Assembly (NCBI GenBank): GCA_016931365.1
Contig: JAFGEY010000342.1
Coordinates: 1-7,387, forward strand
Length of the DNA: 7,387 bases
Direction: 5' to 3'
Source of the DNA: Anaerolineae bacterium
GTDB taxonomy: Bacteria > Chloroflexota > Anaerolineae > JAFGEY01
The translations under genes were made by a program, and so were the position numbers. The notes under the pieces are model-generated. The model searched no databases. It was not told the DNA's origin and was given only the letters and a program-made list of their open reading frames with translations. This document shows positions 1 to 5,901 of this stretch, piece after piece (the first letter of the stretch is position 1; each line of letters opens with the position of its first letter).

Positions 1-1273
1 GCACCAGATAGGGGGCAACCGGAACGTCGCCGAACACCTGGCGCGTGGCCGCCGACAGCCGCGCAAAGGCCGGGCCGTCGATGGGCGATACCGTGGCGTC
101 TTTTCCACCAAAGCTCTGTCTGGCCTGTAGGGTCACGCGCGGGTCGTCGATCGTGCGTCCAACCGCGTCGATCACCGCCTGGGCCGTGTCGCCGGGCAGC
201 AGCCGGAAATTGACCAGCGCCCTGGCCTCGGCCGGGATAATGTTGTCTTTGACCCCGCCCGCGATCACCGTCGCCGCGGCTGTGGTGCGGATCGCCGCGT
301 TCGTCGTCGCCGACCGCGACAAGATGCGCCTGACCACGCCGCCGAGCAGCCAGGTGTTGGCCAGCACCAGCCGCAGACCCGGCGGCAGCGCCGTGCCGAT
401 CCCTTCAAACATGGGCATCATGGCGTCCAGGCGGGCCGGCAGCGGTCGCGCCTCCAGCCGGACGATGGCCCGCGCCAGGATGCCGACCGCGGTGTGCCGG
501 GGCGGCATCGCCGCGTGGCCGGGCGGCTGAGACACCGACAGTTCCAGCGTCAGGTAGCTCTTTTCGGCATTGCCGACCAACGCCAGCGGCGCGCTAACGC
601 CGGGCAGCATCCCCTGGACCACCGCGCCGCCTTCGTCGAGCAGCGCCTCCAGCCGGACGCCGCGCACTTGAAGCCATTCGGCGATAGCCTGCGCCCCCGC
701 CCCGCCGACCTCTTCGTTATGCCCAAAGGCCAGGTACACGGTGCGCTGCGGCCGGAATCCCTGCCCCAGCAGGTACTCGACCGCTTCCAGTTCGCCGATC
801 ATCTGCCCCTTGCAGTCCAGCGTGCCCCGCCCCCACACACAGCCGTCGATCACACCGGTGGTAAAAGGGGGATGCGCCCATTCACCCGCCGTCGCCGGAT
901 CGACCGGCGCCACGTCCTGGTGCGCCATCAGCAAAACCGGCTTGAGCGTGGGATCGCTGCCGGGCCAGGTGTAGAGCAGGCTGTATCCGGCGATGACCTG
1001 CCGGTCGAGATGGCGGTATACGAGGGGGTACATCTCGGCCAGCCGGGCGTGCAGCTCGGCAAAAGCCTCCGCTTCGACCGGCGCATCCGGCCCGTGTGAG
1101 ACGGTCTGGCAGGCCACCGCTGCGGCCAGGTGCGCGGCGGCGGCATCAACGTCGATGGGAGCTTGTTCTGCCGGTTCGACGGGGGGCTGCGGACGCCCAA
1201 AGCGCAGGGCGCGGACAAGCATGGTCGCGCCAAGCCCAATCAAGGCAACAACGACTGCTGCAATGTATTCCAT
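1..1273 (-). CDS. M20-family metallohydrolase, PM20D1/carboxypeptidase S-like, membrane-anchored; C-terminus cut by window edge
   Basis: Probable zinc-dependent amidohydrolase that splits peptides or N-acyl amino acids. 424 residues are present; the reading frame stays open to the left edge. Residues 1-28 form a hydrophobic anchor followed by Arg-rich residues. The M20 metal site is visible: H118 and D120 (AHQDV), bridging D153 in WGRGTLDCKG, catalytic E187 and ligand E188 in GHNEEVGG, and D213 in LLDEGG. H253 in PPGHAAMPP lies in the lid/dimerisation domain. GGVKDNIIPAEARALVNFR resembles the equivalent stretch of animal PM20D1. The last metal-ligand His and roughly 70-80 residues should lie beyond the window, judging from PM20D1 length. 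The start is ATG at 1273, with AGAGGAA (1279-1285) upstream overlapping the stop of the transporter gene. It lies 10 bp after the transporter, so the two are probably co-transcribed. Family assignment is strong; substrate is inference. Confidence 0.9.
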   Translation of the reverse strand, partial: MEYIAAVVVALIGLGATMLVRALRFGRPQPPVEPAEQAPIDVDAAAAHLAAAVACQTVSHGPDAPVEAEAFAELHARLAEMYPLVYRHLDRQVIAGYSLLYTWPGSDPTLKPVLLMAHQDVAPVDPATAGEWAHPPFTTGVIDGCVWGRGTLDCKGQMIGELEAVEYLLGQGFRPQRTVYLAFGHNEEVGGAGAQAIAEWLQVRGVRLEALLDEGGAVVQGMLPGVSAPLALVGNAEKSYLTLELSVSQPPGHAAMPPRHTAVGILARAIVRLEARPLPARLDAMMPMFEGIGTALPPGLRLVLANTWLLGGVVRRILSRSATTNAAIRTTAAATVIAGGVKDNIIPAEARALVNFRLLPGDTAQAVIDAVGRTIDDPRVTLQARQSFGGKDATVSPIDGPAFARLSAATRQVFGDVPVAPYLV

Positions 1274-1283
1274 GTATGTTCCT

Positions 1284-2459
1284 CTATGCTTTGTTTTTGC
1301 TCAACAAGGGCAGCAAGGGCACGACCAGCACGTTGATCAGCCCCAGGATCACAAACGTCCAGCGGAAACCGATCCCGTCGGCCAGCCCGCCGCTGAGCGC
1401 CATGCCCACGCCCTGCGCAACGTTGGTCACTGCCATCAGGATCGAAAACATGGAGGCGGCGATGCGCGTATCGGTGCAGTTCATCGCCAGCGCATAATAG
1501 ACCGACTGGCACGCGCCATAAGACAGCCCGAAAAGCGCCGCCAGCGGCCAGGCCAGGGCCACGTTGGGAGTCAGCGCCAGGCCGAGCACCGACACAAACG
1601 ACACCCCCAGCGAGATCACCACCGTCTGTCGATGCCCCACCCGACTGAACATCCATCCACCGAGCAGCCCGCCCAACACCGCACCGACGCCCCACACGGT
1701 GGTGACAAAACCGGCCACGCTCAAGTCGATGCCAAAGGTTTCCTCTAAAAAGGGATTGACGTTCTGATTGGCCCCGGCGATGATCAAAAAGAACAAAAAG
1801 CCCAGCCCGGCCAACGCCAGCACCGATTTTTGCTTGAACGCGCCAAACGCCGCCCAGTCAAACGCGCGCTCGACCGGGCGCGCCACCTCGCGGACGCCCC
1901 ACACCAGCGGCGCCGGCAGCAAGGTAACGACGCCCAGCAGCCAGAACACGGCTAGCCACCCCACCTGCTGCGCCAGCAGCCCCACCGCCGAGGCGGTCAG
2001 CACCACGCCCAGCGCCCGCCCGCCGACCATAAAGCCCTGGATGGTGCCCTGTTCCGCTTCGGGGACCGTGTCCAGCGCCAGGCCGTCGGTGCATGTGTCG
2101 TACAGCGCCATCCCCATCTGCAAGATAAAGGCCAGCGCGACAAAGCCCCAATAAAATTTGGCCGGGTCGATGAACGGCGCGGCAAACAGGCACGCCGCTT
2201 GCACCGCCAGCCCGATCAGAATGTACGGCTTGCGATGCCCCATCCCAAACAGGTTGATCCGGTCGCTGAGCATGCCCAGAAAAATCTTGATCACAAAGGG
2301 GATCAGCGCGATCGAGGCAAAAATGCCCACGTCGCCCATCGACAGGCCGCGCGAGCGAAAATAGATCGCGTTCAGCGCGGTGAAATAGCTCAACACCGTG
2401 CCCTGCGCGAAATACAGCAGACCGAACATTGTGTACCGTAGAGATTTGCTTTGTGTCAT
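1284..2459 (-). CDS. Major facilitator superfamily transporter (AmpG/acetyl-CoA-transporter-like flavour)
   Basis: Integral inner-membrane secondary transporter of 391 residues, the usual MFS size, with about twelve hydrophobic segments. The loop 2-3 signature appears as GMLSDRINLFGMGHRKPYI (about 62-80) and its second-half counterpart as GGWMFSRVGHRQTVV (about 267-281). A charged cytoplasmic loop (about 188-212) separates the two six-helix halves. YDTCTDGLALDTVP (120-133) recalls the acidic helix motif of AmpG-like carriers, but the match is too loose to name a substrate. ATG at 2459 is chosen over an in-frame TTG at 2462 because GGAGG (2466-2470) sits 6 nt from the ATG and only 3 nt from the TTG. 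It is the first gene of a leftward unit with the M20 hydrolase and is divergent from an ArsR-type regulator, which probably controls it. A role importing the hydrolase's substrate, or exporting its product, is inference. Confidence 0.92.
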   Translation of the reverse strand: MTQSKSLRYTMFGLLYFAQGTVLSYFTALNAIYFRSRGLSMGDVGIFASIALIPFVIKIFLGMLSDRINLFGMGHRKPYILIGLAVQAACLFAAPFIDPAKFYWGFVALAFILQMGMALYDTCTDGLALDTVPEAEQGTIQGFMVGGRALGVVLTASAVGLLAQQVGWLAVFWLLGVVTLLPAPLVWGVREVARPVERAFDWAAFGAFKQKSVLALAGLGFLFFLIIAGANQNVNPFLEETFGIDLSVAGFVTTVWGVGAVLGGLLGGWMFSRVGHRQTVVISLGVSFVSVLGLALTPNVALAWPLAALFGLSYGACQSVYYALAMNCTDTRIAASMFSILMAVTNVAQGVGMALSGGLADGIGFRWTFVILGLINVLVVPLLPLLSKNKA

Positions 2460-2465
2460 CAAGAG

Positions 2466-2470
2466 CCTCC
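2466..2470 (-). promoter_or_regulatory. Ribosome binding site deciding the transporter start
   Basis: GGAGG on the minus strand, 6 nt before ATG at 2459. It is too close (3 nt) to the in-frame TTG at 2462, so ATG is the better start. Confidence 0.8.
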
Positions 2471-2527
2471 ATTAAGCGTCCAGGATGTCGACATCAGGCG
2501 CGTCCTTTCGCCGGGCCGGTCGATTTG

Positions 2528-2533
2528 ATAATA
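2528..2533 (-). promoter_or_regulatory. Probable -10 element of the leftward (transporter) promoter
   Basis: The minus strand reads TATTAT here, within ATCGTGTATTAT. This matches the -10 region of the opposing promoter (ATCGTGTATAAT, 2613-2624) at 11 of 12 positions. The -35 position expected at 17-bp spacing (2551-2556) reads ATAAAG, far from TTGACA, so this promoter would be weak alone. The predicted start of transcription is near 2521. Operator 1 lies just upstream of the -35 position, where an activator could help. This is a prediction from sequence pattern only. Confidence 0.5.
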
Positions 2534-2562
2534 CACGATCAAAATACCGTCTTTATTCCCTC

Positions 2563-2580
2563 TACCCGCTTGAACGGGTA
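2563..2580. promoter_or_regulatory. Operator 1: 18-bp interrupted palindrome, probable regulator binding site
   Basis: TACCCGCTTGAACGGGTA has perfect 6-bp arms (TACCCG and CGGGTA) around a 6-bp centre. An identical copy lies at 2635-2652. Dyads of this size and shape are typical ArsR-family binding sites. It lies 15 bp upstream of the regulator's -35 box and roughly 42-59 bp upstream of the predicted leftward transcription start. Confidence 0.8.
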
Positions 2581-2595
2581 AACCGCAAAAGGTGC

Positions 2596-2624
2596 TTGAC
2601 AAAACCACCACAATCGTGTATAAT
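2596..2624 (+). promoter_or_regulatory. Consensus sigma-70 promoter of the ArsR-type regulator gene
   Basis: The -35 box TTGACA (2596-2601) and -10 box TATAAT (2619-2624) both match consensus perfectly and are separated by the ideal 17 bp. Transcription should start near 2631, just ahead of operator 2. The predicted leader is about 44 nt to the ATG at 2675. A promoter this strong usually needs repression, which fits the operator at the start site. Confidence 0.88.
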
Positions 2625-2634
2625 ATATTCACGT

Positions 2635-2652
2635 TACCCGCTTGAACGGGTA
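2635..2652. promoter_or_regulatory. Operator 2: identical 18-bp palindrome just after the regulator's transcription start
   Basis: The same TACCCGCTTGAACGGGTA as operator 1, offset by 72 bp, close to seven helical turns. Its position at about +5 to +22 relative to the predicted start means that bound protein would block the regulator's own promoter. The arms are perfect and the six central bases are also conserved, which suggests sequence-specific selection rather than chance. Confidence 0.8.
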
Positions 2653-2674
2653 GATTGAATAATAAGGAGTCACG

Positions 2675-3751
2675 ATGTCGGAAATCAACCTGGTTGCCCC
2701 CCCAAAAAGCGTCACCGTCAAGTTCAGCCTGGCGCCGGCCTACAATGCTCTGGCCAGTCTGACGTTGCTCGGCGCGTCCATCGATTTTCCAAATCGATGG
2801 CTTCAGGAAACCGCTGTCCAGTTTACACCTGAACAGTTGGAGCATAATAAACGGCTCTGTTCGTTTGCAATGCTCTATCTTGACGGCAAAGAGTGGGCCA
2901 GTTTTCCGGCTTTTCTCGACCATTTACAAACTCGAGATATGACCGAACTGCGCGACAAAGAATTGAACTTTCTGCTCGCGGATGCCACAAAGCAATTTCC
3001 TGACCGGCATTGGCCAACATGTGAGCAGTTGCTGACCAGCCAAGATGCCTTTGTTGGCTTTTTCGAGCAGTTGTGCGCACTCAAGGGCGAAGAATGCCCC
3101 AAGTACGCCGTCGAAGCCAACTGTGAGCTGTTTCAGGACCCGGAAGGCAAAAAGGAAACCATCCTGGCGCACTTGCGTAGGATGTGGCGCGATCACCTGG
3201 CTGAGGAATGGGAGCGCAACCTGCCGATGCTGCGCGAATCGATAGCGGCCCTGGAATCGCTCGATTACACCGGCAAATCGTTCGACGTCATCATCAAACT
3301 CGTCACCGATCGCGATCTGCCCGCGCCGTGGGAGCATTTGGGCGAGACAGACGAGATCGTCTTTATCCCCTCGCCGCACATTGCACCCTACCTGATGCAG
3401 ATTGCCTTCAACAAAGGCCCGCAGCGCATCTTTTTTGGCGCGCGCATTCCAGAGGGCGCAGCCGCCCGCTCCCCGGCGCTCAGCCGCTCGGAATTGCTCA
3501 CCCGCCTGAGCGCACTGGCCGACGACACGCGCCTGCGCATTTTGCAATTTCTCGCCGTGGAGGGAGAAAAGAGCGCCGCCGAGATCACGGATCGTCTCGG
3601 GCTCAGCCAATCCAGCGCGTCACGCCACTTGAGCCAGTTAAGCGCCACCAATTATTTGCTTGAGCGTCGCAAAGAAGGCGCCAAACATTACAGCCTGAAC
3701 CCTGAACGCATCGACGACACCTTTGGCGCACTCAAGAGTTTCGTTAAATGA
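2675..3751 (+). CDS. ArsR-type winged-helix transcriptional regulator with long N-terminal domain
   Basis: Cytoplasmic DNA-binding regulator of 358 residues. The C-terminal part (about 271-345) is an ArsR-type winged helix: ALADDTRLRILQFL is the family's opening helix, SAAEITDRLGLSQSSASRHL (300-319) holds the helix-turn-helix with the recognition helix, and ERRKEGAKHYSL (330-341) is the wing. The CxC metal site of classical ArsR/SmtB sensors is absent. The first 260 residues are an uncharacterised, probably effector-binding or dimerising region, as in the long ArsR-like proteins common in Chloroflexota and actinobacteria (recalled family knowledge). The start is ATG at 2675 with AAGGAG (2664-2669) 5 nt before it. 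It is divergent from the transporter/hydrolase pair and preceded by two identical palindromes, so it probably regulates both itself and that pair. The signal it senses is unknown. Confidence 0.88.
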   Translation: MSEINLVAPPKSVTVKFSLAPAYNALASLTLLGASIDFPNRWLQETAVQFTPEQLEHNKRLCSFAMLYLDGKEWASFPAFLDHLQTRDMTELRDKELNFLLADATKQFPDRHWPTCEQLLTSQDAFVGFFEQLCALKGEECPKYAVEANCELFQDPEGKKETILAHLRRMWRDHLAEEWERNLPMLRESIAALESLDYTGKSFDVIIKLVTDRDLPAPWEHLGETDEIVFIPSPHIAPYLMQIAFNKGPQRIFFGARIPEGAAARSPALSRSELLTRLSALADDTRLRILQFLAVEGEKSAAEITDRLGLSQSSASRHLSQLSATNYLLERRKEGAKHYSLNPERIDDTFGALKSFVK

Positions 3752-3777
3752 CAGGCTTGGTTGGAAAGGAACAAAAT

Positions 3778-4014
3778 ATGTTCACGCCATACGAACAAAT
3801 ATACACCGGCATCAAGGAGCATCAAAAAGACCTGTTGAGGGAAACAGCCCACGATCGATTGATCCGGGAGGCGCTCCGATCATACAACGGATGGGCCAAG
3901 CGAACGATCTGTGCGATGGGACACCGGCTCGTCGTCGTCGGAACTAAACTGGAAACTCGTTATTCACCGCCGATACAGCGTCCTTCGGGATCACAGCAAG
4001 CGCTTTCTGCTTGA
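3778..4014 (+). CDS. Small basic hypothetical protein (78 aa) following the regulator
   Basis: I cannot assign a function. The proposed 78-residue product has a charged, probably helical first part (YEQIYTGIKEHQKDLLRETA, 5-24), then a short hydrophobic, possibly amphipathic stretch (MGHRLVVVGTKLETRYS, 47-63), and a polar tail. I recall short proteins of the same design (charged helix, then a Gly-rich LGxxLVxxGxxLxxRY-like end) beside regulators in Chloroflexota, but cannot verify homology here. ATG at 3778 is preferred because AAAGGA (3765-3770) sits 7 nt upstream. An in-frame ATG at 3748 overlaps the regulator stop as ATGA and would add 10 residues by translational coupling. It is probably co-transcribed with the regulator and ends 33 bp before a terminator-like hairpin. 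Confidence 0.65.
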   Translation: MFTPYEQIYTGIKEHQKDLLRETAHDRLIREALRSYNGWAKRTICAMGHRLVVVGTKLETRYSPPIQRPSGSQQALSA

Positions 4015-4047
4015 AATAGCACACGAAACCTTCTTCTCCTGAGTTAT

Positions 4048-4084
4048 GTCCAGCCCCGGCGCCCTGCCGGGGCTGGACGGTTTT
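4048..4084 (+). terminator. Terminator-like hairpin between convergent units
   Basis: A perfect 13-bp GC-rich stem (4048-4060 with 4066-4078) has a 5-nt loop GCCCT, followed by GG and four T on the plus strand. It closes the regulator/small-protein unit. On the minus strand no T-run follows, so any effect on the right-hand operon would be weaker. Its last T is the first base of the YigZ-family stop codon. Confidence 0.75.
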
Positions 4085-4740
4085 CAAGCAGGTTCATCGA
4101 ATGCATTCAGCGGCATCGTCGTGGCCTCGTCCGTTTGGACGATCTCGGCCTGCAACGCGCCGTTAGACATCTCGGCCAACGCACTTTGAAAAGCCGCAAA
4201 ACTTGCTACTACAAACCGCGCCTCGACTGTCACATCGACGCCAAAGTCCTGGCTCAAAATCCGGCCGTGATAAGTCCCAATCAGCCCTTGCACCTGCTCG
4301 AACAGCGGGTACGGCACGGCAAGCAGCGTGGTATGTGTCGACACCTGGGCGGCGCGCGGCAGTGTGTTCAGCACCTCGCGCATCGCATCGCCGTAGGCGC
4401 GCACCAGCCCGCCGGTGCCCAGCCTGGTACCGCCAAAGTAGCGCGTGATGACCACCGCCACGTTGCCCAGCCCGCTGCCTTGCAGCACCGCCAGCGCCGG
4501 GCGGCCCGCCGTGCCGGGCGGCTCACCGTCGTCGCTGCAATGGGCGATGGTCGACGAACCGTGGCCGATCAAGTACACCGGCACGTTGTGCGTTGCATCG
4601 TAAAATTCGGCCCTGATGCGCGAGATAAAGGCTTTGGCCTCTTGGACCGAAAAGGCTGGCGCGGCAGTGACGATAAAGCGTGAGTTGACGACAACGATCT
4701 CGATGCGAGTCTCTTGTGCAGGGATCAGGCGATACTCCAT
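4084..4740 (-). CDS. YigZ/IMPACT family protein (UPF0029)
   Basis: A 218-residue cytoplasmic protein of the YigZ/IMPACT family, close to the usual length of about 205-220. The N-terminal IMPACT domain shows the family signatures SDDGEPPGTAGRP (69-81) and ITRYFGGTRLGTGGLVRAYG (98-117). The C-terminal portion (about 135-205) fits the ferredoxin-like DUF1949 region. The biochemical role of bacterial YigZ is not settled; eukaryotic IMPACT acts in GCN2 control of translation. ATG at 4740 is chosen because it overlaps the upstream stop as TGATG, a common sign of translational coupling; an in-frame GTG at 4761 would add 7 residues. It is the last gene of the hydrogenase-containing run. YigZ genes occur in many contexts, so its link with hydrogenase may be incidental. 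Confidence 0.93.
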   Translation of the reverse strand: MEYRLIPAQETRIEIVVVNSRFIVTAAPAFSVQEAKAFISRIRAEFYDATHNVPVYLIGHGSSTIAHCSDDGEPPGTAGRPALAVLQGSGLGNVAVVITRYFGGTRLGTGGLVRAYGDAMREVLNTLPRAAQVSTHTTLLAVPYPLFEQVQGLIGTYHGRILSQDFGVDVTVEARFVVASFAAFQSALAEMSNGALQAEIVQTDEATTMPLNAFDEPA

Positions 4741-5282
4741 CACGCCAGGGTCGACAGCCACTGCCCGGTGATCTTGAGCACCTCGACCTTTATGTCCAGG
4801 TTTTGCCGCCGCACCGGCACCACGTCGACCAGGTCAAAGCCGCAGGTGCGCAGCACTTTTTCCAGGCTGACCGTGCAGGTCGGCGCGCCGCCGCCGCCGC
4901 CGCCCGCCACGCAGATACCGACCGCTACCTTGCCTTCGATGCCGGTTTTGTCCGCGCGGTTGCGGATTACCCGGCGCAGGCGGTCGGTAAAGGCGCGCAT
5001 GCTTTCGCTCAGGTCGCTCCAGTAGACCGGCGTGCTGAACACCACCACGTCGGCAGCCTTGATTTTGTCCACCAGCGCGGCAAAATCGTCGTCGATCACG
5101 CAGCGCCCCTCCGAGCGGCACAGTCCCCAGCCTTGCGCGTCGCACTGGCGGCAGCGCTCAAACCGGCCGGCGGGCAAAAAGATGCGCTCGCAATGTGCAC
5201 CCGTGCCTTCAAGCAGTGCGTCGGTGGCCCGCGCGGTCTGTCCCTTTGGATCTCGACTCCCTAAAATTGCCAGCACGTTCAT
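4740..5282 (-). CDS. Flavodoxin-fold FMN reductase-like protein with four-cysteine motif (Isf-like)
   Basis: A 180-residue flavodoxin-like protein, probably binding FMN and carrying electrons or reducing a small acceptor in the cytoplasm. The opening strand and phosphate loop are MNVLAILGSRDPKGQTARAT (1-20); STPVYWSDLSESMRAFTDR (83-101) is the second flavin-contacting loop. Between them lies C44-x2-C47-x7-C55-x5-C61. Iron-sulfur flavoproteins (Isf) bind a 4Fe-4S cluster with a compact cysteine motif in the same place, but their spacing is tighter, so a cluster here is possible, not shown. A six-glycine run (127-132) precedes AlaProThrCys. The start is ATG at 5282; AAAGGAG (5288-5294) overlaps the stop of the upstream gene and is 5 nt away. 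It could serve as an electron acceptor for the hydrogenase, which is inference from co-location. Confidence 0.87.
   Translation of the reverse strand: MNVLAILGSRDPKGQTARATDALLEGTGAHCERIFLPAGRFERCRQCDAQGWGLCRSEGRCVIDDDFAALVDKIKAADVVVFSTPVYWSDLSESMRAFTDRLRRVIRNRADKTGIEGKVAVGICVAGGGGGGAPTCTVSLEKVLRTCGFDLVDVVPVRRQNLDIKVEVLKITGQWLSTLA
4887..4904 (-). repeat. Six tandem GGC codons (microsatellite-like) in the flavodoxin-fold gene
   Basis: GCC repeated six times on the plus strand encodes Gly127-Gly132, all as GGC. It is in frame and lies just before Cys136. Any slippage by whole units would change the length of a glycine loop rather than break the gene. Confidence 0.85.
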
Positions 5283-5292
5283 CTTTGCTCCT

Positions 5293-5847
5293 TTATCTTG
5301 GTTTCGCCAAGATCTCTCTGATCCGAAACTTTTTGAACTGCAACGCACAGGCCGGTTGAACGACCAGCGCCGTGTCAGCGCCCTCATCCGTCCCGGCGAC
5401 GACAATGATCTCCTGCGACAGGTCCAGCAAGTCGGCGTCGGCGGCCATAATGGCAACCTCGACCGCGACCTTCATCCCCTGGCAAAATCGATACAGCGTC
5501 TCGCGCACGATCTTGTTGGCCGGGTTGGGTGTAAACACCTCGCTCACGTCATCACCCAACGCGTGGATCGAGGTGAGCACGGTGATGCCCAAAGCTTCCA
5601 GCCCGGCACGCTCGGCAAGAGTCATCGTCCATCCCTTGTCGGCAAACCCGGCGCAAATCGTCACGGCGATGATCTGCACATCCTGACCCTCGAATATGGC
5701 TTTGGCCTGTTTTGCCGTGTAGCCGTGCGACGAGGCGACGACGAGCTGTTTGATCCCCAGCGCTTCAGCGCGTTCGCGGGCAATCTGTAGCGTCGCGTCG
5801 GTATTGGGTTTACCCGGCTTGTCAAAATAGAGCGTTCTGGCTTCCAT
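5293..5847 (-). CDS. Stand-alone pyruvate kinase C-terminal (alpha/beta)-like domain protein
   Basis: A 184-residue cytoplasmic protein made up entirely of a domain like the C-terminal (allosteric) alpha/beta domain of pyruvate kinase, with no catalytic barrel. Recognisable parts are ERAEALGIKQLVVASSHGYT (25-44), HALGDD (95-100), MKVAVEVAIMAADADL (125-140) and IIVVAGTDEGADTALVVQPA (147-166), the last being a likely anion- or nucleotide-binding loop. Single-domain homologues are known as uncharacterised proteins in archaea and bacteria; I know of no proven function. The start is ATG at 5847 with GGAGG (5853-5857) 5 nt before it. It follows the hydrogenase large subunit by 54 bp and is 10 bp ahead of the flavoprotein gene, so it is likely in the same operon. 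It might be a small-ligand sensor for that operon's enzymes, but this is only inference. Confidence 0.85.
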   Translation of the reverse strand: MEARTLYFDKPGKPNTDATLQIARERAEALGIKQLVVASSHGYTAKQAKAIFEGQDVQIIAVTICAGFADKGWTMTLAERAGLEALGITVLTSIHALGDDVSEVFTPNPANKIVRETLYRFCQGMKVAVEVAIMAADADLLDLSQEIIVVAGTDEGADTALVVQPACALQFKKFRIREILAKPR

Positions 5848-5901
5848 TTATCCCTCCTGCAATGGGTCGAAATACAAATCCAAGATACTCTGGCATACGG
5901 G

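Noticed and set aside
494..1748. Plus-strand open frames opposite the hydrolase and transporter genes
   Set aside because: They are antisense to genes with intact family motifs, have Arg/Pro/Ala-rich compositions, and show no recognisable domain.
3723..3947. Open frame overlapping the regulator's end and the small gene in a different frame
   Set aside because: Its Arg-rich ending has no ribosome site, and the frame from 3778 has a good one and a coherent helical product. I saw no clear sign of a frameshift between the two.
4741..4761. GTG start for the YigZ-family gene at 4761
   Set aside because: The ATG at 4740 overlaps the upstream stop (TGATG) and matches the family N-terminus. The extra 7 residues have no support.
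5283..5456. Longer N-terminus for the flavodoxin-fold protein starting at 5456
   Set aside because: It would overlap most of the end of the PK-C-like gene in another frame. The ATG at 5282 has a proper ribosome site and starts exactly at the flavodoxin opening strand.
5848..5901. Possible separate promoter or terminator between the hydrogenase and PK-C-like genes
   Set aside because: The 54-bp gap shows a ribosome site but no convincing -35/-10 pair and no hairpin with a T-run.
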